Positions 1-8,115 of a stretch of 11,629 nucleotides of DNA are shown piece by piece; position 1 is the first letter of the stretch, and every line of letters begins with the position of its first letter. The position numbers and the translations under genes were made by a program. The notes below the pieces were generated by a model. The model was given only the letters and a program-made list of their open reading frames with translations, was not told where the DNA came from and made no database searches. The DNA comes from Saccoglossus kowalevskii (lineage: Eukaryota > Hemichordata > Enteropneusta > Harrimaniidae), in NCBI RefSeq assembly GCF_000003605.2, contig NW_003151778.1, positions 65,387-77,015 of the forward strand, given 5' to 3'.

Positions 1-225
1 TTATATGATGGCAATCATCGAATACGTATTGCGAAAGAATTAAATATAAAATGGATACCAATAGTGATTTCAACAGTATTTCTTAATGACTTAACAGATA
101 TTCATGGAAATGAATGGCAAAAAGTTCCATCATGGAAAGGGTGTCTGATCCAGATACAGCAACTGCCAATTACACCTTCCGATCTTGGATTTGATGCTTG
201 TGCCACTTGTCCATTAGACAAATAA
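1..225 (+). CDS. 3' end of a ParB/sulfiredoxin-fold domain protein (partial, last exon)
   Basis: Reading frame 1 is open from the first base of the window to a TAA at 223-225, giving 74 residues; the 5' part lies outside the window. Residues 1-24 read LYDGNHRIRIAKELNIKWIP followed by IVIS. The DGNHR core, then a helix with a conserved A-K-E-L and a strand ending in W-I-P-I, is the hallmark of the ParB N-terminal/sulfiredoxin-like fold (ParB, Noc and many ParB-like nuclease-domain proteins). In that family the loop binds a nucleotide. Residues 25-74 (through GCLIQIQQLPITPSD to CPLDK) show no motif I recognise, apart from a C-x-T-C pair near the end. The protein's function in an animal cell is not evident. 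Frame, stop and motif are seen directly; the family call rests on the short motif. The segment could be a real terminal exon or a copy of a laterally acquired or mobile-element gene. Confidence 0.55.
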   Translation, partial: LYDGNHRIRIAKELNIKWIPIVISTVFLNDLTDIHGNEWQKVPSWKGCLIQIQQLPITPSDLGFDACATCPLDK

Positions 226-236
226 ATAAATAAATA
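219..236 (+). promoter_or_regulatory. Overlapping AATAAA polyadenylation signals in an (AAAT)n tract
   Basis: The tract of four AAAT-like repeats that contains the stop codon of the ParB-like reading frame holds AATAAA hexamers starting at 221, 225 and 229. Canonical animal polyadenylation signals this close to a stop would give a very short 3' UTR. The tract may equally be just a small microsatellite. Its position, directly at the end of an open frame, favours some role in 3'-end formation. Confidence 0.3.
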
Positions 237-349
237 GCTTAGTTTTACAATGTTCAGTCATGCCTACCTATAACGTGATCGGCTTGATTAAAACTTGATC
301 GGCTTTACTATCCAAAAGCTCCAAGTTTGAAATACAAGCATCTGAGAGC

Positions 350-438
350 GCTGGAAAAACCAGCAGCCTAGGGATGCAAGCATCCCTAAGTAACCAGTAC
401 TAAAATTTGTAGCTGTTGAAAAACAGCCACAAACTTTA
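350..438. repeat. Three consecutive hairpins
   Basis: Three inverted repeats follow one another within 90 bases. The first has GCTGG at 350-354 paired with CCAGC at 360-364. The second has TAGGGATGC at 369-377 paired with GCATCCCTA at 380-388 around a 2-base loop, a perfect 9-bp stem. The third has 401-417 paired with 422-438, with 15 of 17 positions complementary around a 4-base loop. Just upstream, TGATCGGCTT is repeated directly at 276-285 and 296-305. The cluster lies 125 bases after the stop of the ParB-like frame. It may be a structured 3' UTR or downstream RNA, or a fragment of a hairpin-rich mobile element. I do not recognise a known RNA family. Confidence 0.5.
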
Positions 439-1666
439 GGCCGTCCATAAATCCCAGAATTACCTTTGGTAGAAGTCTGATTTCAAAGATTTCTTATTTC
501 AGAATTCTTTCTTTTCAGAATTTAAAACCATGGTAATCATGTCATCACCCCATCCATCCTTTCCTGGGCTGCAGGTATCACACAATGTACAGCTTTGTGG
601 GTATCTGCTATGGCATCAGACACTGTTAAGACAAATAGGACATGACAGTAGTCCATAAGCATAAATGTTTCGGGTGAGATCACATCATCTGAAACTTACC
701 CACAGTAAATTGGACCTGCTTTTAAATTTTGTTTTTTTTAACATTACAATTTTATATCTTGCAGATATTTTGTGCCTTACTGCATTCATCATATATTCTT
801 GATCTAATTATCAGGGAAAATGTATGCACTCCCAGTACAGGAAATATCATAGCATAGGATTTTTTGTGATAAGTCATCAGTAAAAATTACTTATTTTAGG
901 GAATTAACAAACTATTTTGAAAAGACAACCTGAAAAGCTCATTAAAATTTTGGCACAATTATCACTGAGCTTTGAATTTTTTTGACCTGTCAATAATTAT
1001 CACACACAAATAATCACAGTTTATATTTGGTTAGTGAATATGTTTGTTTTTTTTAAATTCAATTAGGAAAATCTATTGTCATTGTTTACCACAATGAAAT
1101 TTGTTTCGACAAATCATTTTTGGAAATGAATTTTTTTTAATGTTTTTACAGAAAACTTTTAAATAAACTCGTTTGAACTTCAATGAAATGTGTTGCATTC
1201 CATTATTATAACTGTTACCAGTGTCATTGTCACAGTCGTCATAACATGTTGTGTCATAGATGAGTCCCATGCGTACAACTTACGTAAAATACATTTTTTA
1301 TTTAAAATTTGAATGTGAACCGTATGACGATTGTGACATTATGAGTGAAAGCAATGATTCATATATACGCACTTTCACCCCCACATATAATACCACAAGT
1401 ACACCACAAACAACAGCACCTTTATTATATTTCTGAGACCGAATACAATTCACCAATCTTTGAAATGTCACATACAGATGTGTTCAAAAATGTTATTGAT
1501 GCATTTGTATGTCTTCCTTATTTAGAAAATTATGTGTCACTTTAACGTCACATTCTTTTGTTCACTTCAGACACAAGAACACTATTAAATATTGCATAAT
1601 GCTAAAGATTCTTTATTGCGATTTTGTGTTATAGTTTCATTAATTATTATTAAAAGCAGGGAAAAA
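439..1666. other. Gene-free AT-rich stretch
   Basis: I see no convincing coding frame, RNA gene or repeat here. The short open frames at 1079-1270 (minus) and 1345-1545 (plus) have low-complexity or composition-driven translations, no recognisable domain and no splice context. The stretch is typical intergenic or intronic DNA with several T- and A-runs. Confidence 0.5.
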
Positions 1667-1767
1667 ATGTATAATAATATTATGAGGTTATTATGAGGTT
1701 GATGCAACGGCATACCGTCTGAGTGCATATTTTGAGATATCCTCAGAATAACCTTACTATTATACAT
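1667..1767. mobile_element. Short near-palindromic MITE-like element
   Basis: The two ends are inverted copies. The left end, starting ATGTATAATA and running through TGAGGTTATTATGAGG (to about 1698), pairs with CCTCAGAATAACCT (from 1741) and TATTATACAT (to 1767), with a few bases unpaired. The middle is also self-complementary: ATGCA and ACGG pair with CCGT and TGCAT around a CATA loop (about 1702-1729). The whole 101 bp can therefore fold into one long imperfect hairpin, as expected of a MITE or a solo hairpin derivative. Its first 27 bases recur exactly at 2018-2044, next to the satellite array. No clear target-site duplication is visible, so the superfamily is undetermined. Confidence 0.5.
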
Positions 1768-1999
1768 CTTTTCCTTCCAAAGGTACATAATGGGAAAGCT
1801 GAGGTCCAAAATGTTTAGAACAGAATCAGCGAACTTCTTTGTGTGGAGTCAATTCAAAGTCTAGTGGCAGCCATGTTTGTTTTTATCATTAGAGGACGCT
1901 TATGCATGTAATCATTCCATATTTGGAATTTGCATTTCCTTATATGGTAGGATGAAAATACCCCATAAAATACCGCACAATTACGGCATGCTGTAACTT

Positions 2000-2197
2000 C
2001 TGGCATTACGGTGACAGATGTATAATAATATTATGAGGTTATTACAAGAATAACACGAAGTATACACAACAGCAGTATGGTGATCATATCGACAGAAGTG
2101 TAGCAGAGGTTGATAAGTTACCGTAATGCTAGAGTGCATATAGATTGCGATAATCTCATTAATATAGTGATAATTAATGAGTGGAAGCTAAATGACA
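2000..2197 (+). mobile_element. Left flank of the satellite array, related to the 1667-1767 element
   Basis: An imperfect inverted repeat (2000-2015 against 2117-2132, 14 of 16 complementary, containing GCATTACGGT) brackets a segment that includes a 27-bp exact copy of the start of the 1667 element (2018-2044). Further on, TACCGT and GAGTGCATAT (2119-2143) recur in the same order as in the 1667 element at 1713-1730, so the two are homologous and one is internally deleted. Next come a small stem (AGATT/AATCT, 2142-2156) and a perfect 9-bp inverted repeat (CTCATTAAT 2155-2163 with ATTAATGAG 2173-2181). The segment ends with AGTGGAAGCTA (2180-2190), whose reverse complement lies at 5990-6000 on the far side of the array. 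I read this as the left terminal part of a mobile element that carries the tandem array. Confidence 0.45.
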
Positions 2198-5100
2198 GTG
2201 CACACCCGATATTTTTAATTAAATTGGTGATTTAAATTGCATAGATGGGCAGTTCTACCACAATTATGATTTCCATATTTTAAAATTGTCTGCTAATTAT
2301 TAAATGTCACCTATCACAAATTGTTGTCAATACATGTATGCTTCATACCACATAGGTGGTTAAGGTGCACACTCAATATTTTTACTGTAATTTGTGACTT
2401 AATTAGTGTCTGCTAGCAAATAGATAGGGCAGTTCTACCATAATTATGATTTCCATATTTTAAAATTTTCTGCTAATTATTAAATGTCACCTATCACAAA
2501 TGGTAGTCAATACATGTATGTTTCATATAACATAAGTGGTTAAGGTGCACACTCAATATTTTTACTGTAATTAGTGACTTAATTAGTGTCTGCTAGCAAA
2601 AAGAGCAGTTCCACCACAATTATGATTTCCATATTTTAAAATTGTCTGCTAATTATTAAATGTCACCTATCACAAATTGTAGTCCATACATGTATGTTTC
2701 ATATCACATAGGTGGTTAAGGTGCACACTCAATATTTTAACTGTAATTTGTGATTTAATTAGTGTCTGCTAGCAAAAAGAGCAGTTCTACCATAATTATG
2801 ATTTCCATATTTTAAAATTGTCTGCTAATTATTAAATGTCACCTATCACAAATTGTAGTCAATACATGTATGTTTCATACCACATAAGTGGTTAAAGTGC
2901 ACACTCAATATTTTTACTGTAATTTGTGACTTAATTAGTGTCTGCTAGCAAAAAGGGCAGTTCCACCACAATTATGATTTGCATATTTTAAAATTGTCTG
3001 CTAATTATTAAATGTCACCTATTACAAATTGTAGTCAATACATGTATGTTTCATACCAGATAAGTGGTTAAGGTGCACACTCAATATTTTTACTGTAATT
3101 TGTGACTTAATTAGTGTCTGCTAGCAAATAGATAGGGCAGTTCTACCACAATTATGATTTCCATATTTTAAAATTGTCTGCTAATTATTAAATGTCACCT
3201 ATCACAAATTGTAGTCAATACATGTATGTTTCATACCACATAAGTGGTTAAAGTGCACACTCAATATTTTTACTGTAATTTGTGACTTAATTAGTGTCTG
3301 CTAGCAAAAAGGGCAGTTCCACCACAATTATGATTTGCATATTTTAAAATTGTCTGCTAATTATTAAATGTCACCTATTACAAATTGTAGTCAATACATG
3401 TATGTTTCATACCAGATAAGTGGTTAAGGTGCACACTCAATATTTTTACTGTAATTTGTGACTTAATTAGTGTCTGCTAGCAAATAGATAGGGCAGTTCT
3501 ACCATAATTATGATTTCCATATTTTAAAATTTTCTGCTAATTATTAAATGTCACCTATCACAAATGGTAGTCAATACATGTATGTTTCATATAACATAAG
3601 TGGTTAAGGTGCACACTCAATATTTTTACTGTAATTAGTGACTTAATTAGTGTCTGCTAGCAAAAAGAGCAGTTCCACCACAATTATGATTTCCATATTT
3701 TAAAATTGTCTGCTAATTATTAAATGTCACCTATCACAAATTGTAGTCCATACATGTATGTTTCATACCACATAAGTGGTTAAGGTGCACACTCAATATT
3801 TTAACTGTAATTAGTGACTTAATTAGTGTCTGCTAGCAAAAAGATAGGGCAGTTCTACCACAATTATGATTTCCCATATTTTAAAATTGTCTGCTAATTA
3901 TTAAATGTCACCTATCACAAATTGTAGACAATACATGTATGTTTCATACCATATAAGTCGATAAGGTGCACACTCAATATTTTTACTGTAATTAGTGACT
4001 TAATTAGTGTCTGCTAGCATATAGATAGGGCAGTTGTACCACAATTATGATTTCCATATTTTAAAATTGTCTGCTAATTATCAAATGTCACCTATCACAA
4101 ATTGTTGTCAATACATGTATGTTTCATACCACATAAGTGGTTAAGGTGCACACTCAATATTTTAACTGTAATTTGTGACTTAATTAGTGTCTGCTAGCAA
4201 ATATATAGGGCAGTTCTACCATAATTATGATTTCTATATTTTAAAATTGTCTGCTAATTATTAAATGTCACCTATCACAAATTGTTGTCAATACATGTAT
4301 GTTTCATACCACATAGGTGGTTGAGGTGCACACTCAATATTTTTATTGTAATTAGTGACTTAATTAGTGTCTGCTAGCATATGGATAGGGCAGTTCTACC
4401 ACAATTATGATTTCCATATTTTAAAATTGTCTGCTAATTATTAATTATCACCTATCACAAATTGTAGTCAATACATGTATGTTTCATACCACATAGGTGG
4501 TTAAGGTGCACACTCAATATTTTTACTGTAATTAGTGACTTAATTAGTGTCTGCTAGCATATAGACAGGGCAGTTCTACCACAATTATGATTTCCATATT
4601 TTAAAATTGTCTGCTAATTATTAAATGTCACCTATTACAAATTGTAGTCAATACATGTATGTTTCATACCACATAGGTGGTTAAGGTGCACACTCAATAT
4701 TTTTACTGTAATTAGTGACTTAATTAGTGTCTGCTAGCATATAGATAGGGCAGTTCTACCATAATTATGATTTCCATATTTTAAAATTGTCTGCTAATTA
4801 TTAAATGTCACCTATCACAAATTGTAGTCAATACATGTATGTTTCATACCACATACGTGGTTAAGGTGCAAACTCAATATTTTTACTGTAATTTGTGACT
4901 TAATCAGTGTCTGCTAGCAAAAAGAGCAGTTCTACCATAATTATGATTTCCATATTTTAAAATTGTCTGCTAATTATTAAATGTCACCTATCACAAATTG
5001 TAGTCCATACATGTATGTTTCATACCACATAAGTGGTTAAGGTGCACACTCAATATTTTTACTGTAATTAGTGACTTAATTAGTGTCTGCTAGCAAATAG

Positions 5101-5770
5101 ATAGGGCAGTTCTACCATAATTATGATTTCCATATTTTAAAATTGTCTGCTAATTATTAAATGTCACCTATCACAAATTGTAGTCCATACATGTATGTTT
5201 CATACCACATAAGTGGTTAAGGTGCACACTCAATATTTTTACTGTAATTAGTGACTTAATTAGTGTCTGCAAGCAAATAGATAGGGCAGTTCTACCATAA
5301 TTATGATTTCCATATTTTAAAATTGTCTGCTAATTATTAAATGTCACCTATCACAAATTGTTGTCAACACATGTATGTTTCATACCACATAAGTGGTTAA
5401 GGTGCACACTCAATATTTTTACTGTAATTAGTGTCTTAATTAGTGTCTGCTAGCAAAAAGAGCAGTTCCACCACAATTATGATTTCCATATTTTAAAATT
5501 GTCTGCTAATTATTAAATGTCACCTATCACAAACTGTAGTCAATACATGTATGTTCCATACCACATAGGTGGTTAAGGTGCACACTCAATATTTTTACTG
5601 TAATTAGTGTCTTAATTAGTGTCTGCTAGCAAAAAGAGCAGTTCCACCACAATTATGATTTCCATATTTTAAAATTGTCTGCTAATTATTAAATGTCACC
5701 TATCACAAATTGTAATCAATACATGTATGTTTCATACCATATAAGTCGATAAGGTGCATACTCAATATTT
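2198..5770 (+). repeat. Satellite array: 19 full units plus a partial unit, 176/180 bp
   Basis: Taking GCAGTT as the unit start, units begin at 2249, 2429, 2605, 2781, 2957, 3137, 3313, 3493, 3669, 3849, 4030, 4210, 4390, 4570, 4750, 4926, 5106, 5286, 5462 and 5638; the last one breaks off at 5770. A degraded half unit precedes the first (from GTGCACAC at 2198). Two length classes come from the linker after CTGCTAGCA: 180-bp units have a longer linker containing GATAGGGCAG, and 176-bp units lack four bases. One unit is 181 bp because of an extra C in TTTCCCATATT (about 3872). Nearly every unit has a 10-bp palindrome ATACATGTAT and a CTAATTA...GTCAC / GTGACTTAATTAG dyad. Units diverge from one another by a few percent at most. 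No open frame or promoter is apparent, so this is non-coding satellite DNA. Confidence 0.97.
2781..3492 (+). repeat. Dimeric higher-order duplication inside the satellite
   Basis: Units at 2781 and 2957 form a 356-bp pair that recurs as the units at 3137 and 3313. The second members look identical, sharing the private variants ATTTGCAT, CTATTACAAA and CCAGATAAG. The first members differ at one base (ACCATAATT against ACCACAATT) and share the private TTAAAGTGC. By eye this is about one difference in 356 bp, much closer than neighbouring units are to each other. This is the expected mark of a recent unequal crossover or replication slip over two units. Confidence 0.85.
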
Positions 5771-5788
5771 CCCAAAAAATATTGGGAA
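5763..5788. repeat. Hairpin exactly at the right boundary of the array
   Basis: Satellite similarity stops at 5770. The boundary carries two overlapping inverted repeats: CAATATT (5763-5769) with AATATTG (5778-5784), and TTCCCAA (5769-5775) with TTGGGAA (5782-5788) around a 6-base loop. The first arm is the satellite's own CAATATT, and the second arm is unique sequence. A hairpin at the junction may mark where the array was terminated by recombination. It may also be a structural part of the element that hosts the array. Confidence 0.6.
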
Positions 5789-6060
5789 TAGTGTTTATAT
5801 ACACGCACATAGAGATACACTTTCAGGGGGAGTGAGTACATTTGTTAGAATTTCTCTGTTTAAATGAATATTAGCCATTTACATTAATATATTGATGTCA
5901 AACTATGATTACGTGATGCAAAAAGATGTGATAAACTTTGATTCAAAGCATTATTATGCCTTATAGTCTGTGGCTGCTAGCGTGTCTGCTAGCTTCCACT
6001 GTCTGCTGGGAGTGTCTGCTAGCTTCAGCCGAGTGAATTACGGGCATAAATACGAAAGTC
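5789..6060 (+). mobile_element. Right flank of the satellite array
   Basis: This stretch has no open frame. It holds a 13-base palindrome CTTTGATTCAAAG (5936-5948). It also holds two copies of GTGTCTGCTAGCTTC (5982-5996 and 6012-6026) with a degenerate TGTCTGCTGGGA between them. GTGTCTGCTAGC is a conserved 12-mer of the satellite unit. TAGCTTCCACT at 5990-6000 is the exact reverse complement of 2180-2190 in the left flank, giving subterminal inverted repeats on both sides of the array. GAATTACGGGCAT (6035-6047) recalls AATTACGGCAT (about 1979-1989) in the left flank. Together these suggest the right terminal part of the array-bearing element. The exact outer end is not identified. Confidence 0.4.
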
Positions 6061-6191
6061 AAGGACAAGATAAACCCCCTACTGCAGCTGTTTAAAGGGG
6101 CACTCCGTGCGCGAGACAGTCCATGCCAGACTACTTTGTGCCTGCAATCTAAAGACAGATGTCTTTGGAACGTTCAAACCCGTCAAGTGTA

Positions 6192-6205
6192 ACGTGTTAA
6201 CACGT
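6192..6205. repeat. Perfect 14-bp palindrome
   Basis: ACGTGTTAACACGT is fully self-complementary without a loop. It lies within a short run of palindromes: AAAGAC/GTCTTT (6151-6166), GAACGTTC (6168-6175) and CCACA/TGTGG (6236-6247). Such a site could bind a dimeric transcription factor, but no known consensus is clearly matched. Confidence 0.6.
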
Positions 6206-6463
6206 CTGCTCATAAAGAACTCAGACAGTCGCATACCACAGTTGTGGGTCATTCATTCATAATGATGGGCTATCTGTTTGCCCAAACATCGTTTACGATT
6301 ACACGGAATTGTACTGTGAAAGCAGTTCTGATTTTAAAAGCAACGTTATTCAACTCAAACACTTTATTTCAACTTACCAGATCAAAACAGAGCAGTTTAA
6401 CATTATTTATCAGGACCGACCGAGAACAGCAAAGAAAGCTTCGCCAGACTTCTCCATGTTGTT

Positions 6464-6481
6464 CGTGCTGCATTCTGGGTA
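6464..6481 (-). promoter_or_regulatory. ZNF143/Staf-like binding site
   Basis: On the minus strand the 18 bases read TACCCAGAATGCAGCACG. They match the published Staf consensus YWCCCRNMATSCMYYRCR, as I remember it, at 17 of 18 positions; the one mismatch is the G after ATGCA. Staf/ZNF143 sites occur in promoters of snRNA, tRNA-Sec and many protein genes in animals. The match is seen in the sequence; function is inferred. Confidence 0.35.
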
Positions 6482-6541
6482 GAGAGTGCCCTCAAGCACA
6501 AGCTTAGAATAATGCATTCGTTTTTAGTCTAGACAGTGGAC

Positions 6542-6549
6542 TGACGTCA
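6542..6549. promoter_or_regulatory. Perfect CRE (TGACGTCA)
   Basis: This is the full 8-bp palindromic cAMP-response element, bound by CREB/ATF family proteins in animals. It sits 60 bp from the ZNF143-like site in the CpG-richer segment. An 8-mer can occur by chance, but the two CpG-containing motifs together in AT-rich DNA raise the likelihood of a regulatory region. Confidence 0.35.
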
Positions 6550-6620
6550 CACTTGTCACTTTACCGTGCAAGTCATTTAGAACTTTCCGAGTTCTTTAAG
6601 TAGGTCTTAGGATGCAAACC

Positions 6621-7561
6621 TCGTAAAATATGAATTCTTCTACAAACTAACAAGTAACAAAGGTATAAGGGGACAGTATAACTTAAACAACGTTTGCCCA
6701 AACCAAATATACAATTAAATCTTATGTTACAAAGTATCGAGATGCGTAAATGAATATGAAAGACTATATAGAAAAATTGAAAGCTATTATTGTTAACAGA
6801 AATTAATTTATAAATCTCTTGTTATATGACACAATACATTATTTTGTTAACTATCAATAAAAAGATTTGTCCCTCTGACAATAGAGGGCGTGAAATGCGA
6901 CGGAAATGCTTTACATTCTCAACTATTCAAGTTACAGTTTGAAAAAAAATCTACTTTCAGAGAAATTCGGGGTACGTCGGTAAACTTTTGTAACGCTTAG
7001 AAAACGCTAGATTGCAGATTAAGTAATTTTCTGTAGCAAAATTAGATTTGATTTTAAAAAGAACGTAACATAGACTAGAATTGTTAAAATAATAATGCCG
7101 ATTTGATACATAACGACCGCATAAAGAAGTTTTAAGTTTATTTATAGCAACAGCTAGAATAAAATGTATCAGGCGCTGAGGTAGAGTAGAGGGCGTAGTA
7201 CACCTCTCTGTCGTACACTCATTATGGAGGAGAGTCACATAGGTCAGAGTTAAACATCTGAATAAATGATTTACAGGTTTTCAAAAGACACCGCTTAGTA
7301 CCCCCACTCCAAGCAACTTAACAATATTATTATTAACAATATTATATCAAATGAGATTTAAAGTCAACAAAACTTTATTTACATATTTATCAATTATATT
7401 TTTAAGATCGGAATATGTCCAGCAAAGAAAGTTTGCTGTCAAGCGCAATAAAACAGTAATTGCCAGCATCAGCCGTTTTATGAACTAGTGAGGAACTATG
7501 CCAAGGGATAAAATAACTTTAAAAGTAGTCATTGGATTTAAGTGATTTGTTGGAAATTTGA
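6621..7561. other. Gene-free stretch
   Basis: No gene or mobile element is recognised here. A minus-strand open frame at 6957-7238 (93 codons) has no domain, no repeat pattern and no supporting signals. Small local features are a CCCTC/GAGGG inverted repeat (6871-6888) and an AATATTATTATTAACAATATTAT repeat around 7322-7345. Confidence 0.45.
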
Positions 7562-8115
7562 TTAAGGTAGAAGCCTACTCATAAATTTAAAAAAAACAGA
7601 ATTTATTCATTTTGCAATAAATTGTACTTCAAGGCAATATAAGGATATTGACCTAAAAAAGTTGGGGGTCACCAGCCTTTTTTTCGAGAAATTGTTGGTT
7701 GTATTTTAGTGAAAAGTCGCCATTTTTACACTATTATAACACTTTTACCACAGGTTCCTATGGCAGAAATATTATGCAATATCTCAAAATCTAGCCTGGT
7801 GACATAAACTGAAAATTGTTAATGATGGAGTACCATTCGTTGTTCTGAATTATTTAAAAAGAATATGTGTTTTAAAAAGTGTCAAAATATGTAATTTTTC
7901 TTTAACATTATGTTCTATGGAATTGTTCTAAAAATAGCAATTTTTAAGAAATATTGGGACATGTTTCTCAAAAAGTATAACTGTAACACACAAAAAACAC
8001 TATTTCATTGTACCATGAGACATTAACTTCATGATTGTACAAAATAAACTAATGAACATTGTCATGCGATTTATGACCAATTTTGTCAAAAATTATGATT
8101 AGGCTTCTCCCTTAA
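7562..8115. mobile_element. TTAA-ended MITE-like element with 27-bp terminal inverted repeats
   Basis: The left end TTAAGGTAGAAGCCTA followed by CTCATAAATTT (7562-7588) matches the reverse complement of 8089-8115 at 24 of 27 positions. The interior (about 500 bp) has no open frame, so it is a non-autonomous element. An inner inverted pair, GTCACCAGCCT near 7667-7677 and AGCCTGGTGAC near 7793-7803 (10 of 11), adds further secondary structure. The outermost four bases on both sides are TTAA. They could be a piggyBac-type target-site duplication (TTAA, then an inverted repeat starting GG) or simply part of the inverted repeat. The flanking bases outside show no other duplication. The superfamily is undecided. 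Confidence 0.6.

Larger units (their letters stand above)
6061..6620. promoter_or_regulatory. CpG-richer segment with palindromes and factor-like sites; possible promoter
   Basis: Compared with its surroundings this part has visibly more G, C and CpG. It contains GTGCGCGAGAC (about 6108), a run of four short palindromes at 6151-6247, a ZNF143/Staf-like site at 6464-6481, a perfect CRE at 6542-6549 and a GAAC/GTTC inverted repeat at 6580-6594. An 87-codon open frame at 6244-6507 has no recognisable domain and is probably incidental. The combination would fit a promoter or first exon of an unidentified gene, direction unknown. No transcript start can be fixed from sequence alone. Confidence 0.25.

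Noticed and set aside
1585-1809. 74-residue minus-strand open frame
   Set aside because: It runs through the palindromic MITE-like element and has no domain.
2198-5770. CRISPR array
   Set aside because: Whole units of 176-180 bp repeat without unique spacers, and the context is eukaryotic.
2198-5770. Centromere claim based on unit length near nucleosome size
   Set aside because: Unit length alone is not evidence of centromeric function, and the array is short with unique DNA on both sides.
6244-6507. 87-residue open frame
   Set aside because: No recognisable domain, no splice or start context; overlaps regulatory-like motifs.
6580-6594. Heat-shock element
   Set aside because: Only two of the expected GAA/TTC units are well formed; the third is off-consensus.
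6957-7238. 93-residue minus-strand open frame
   Set aside because: Composition-driven translation with no domain and no neighbouring signals.
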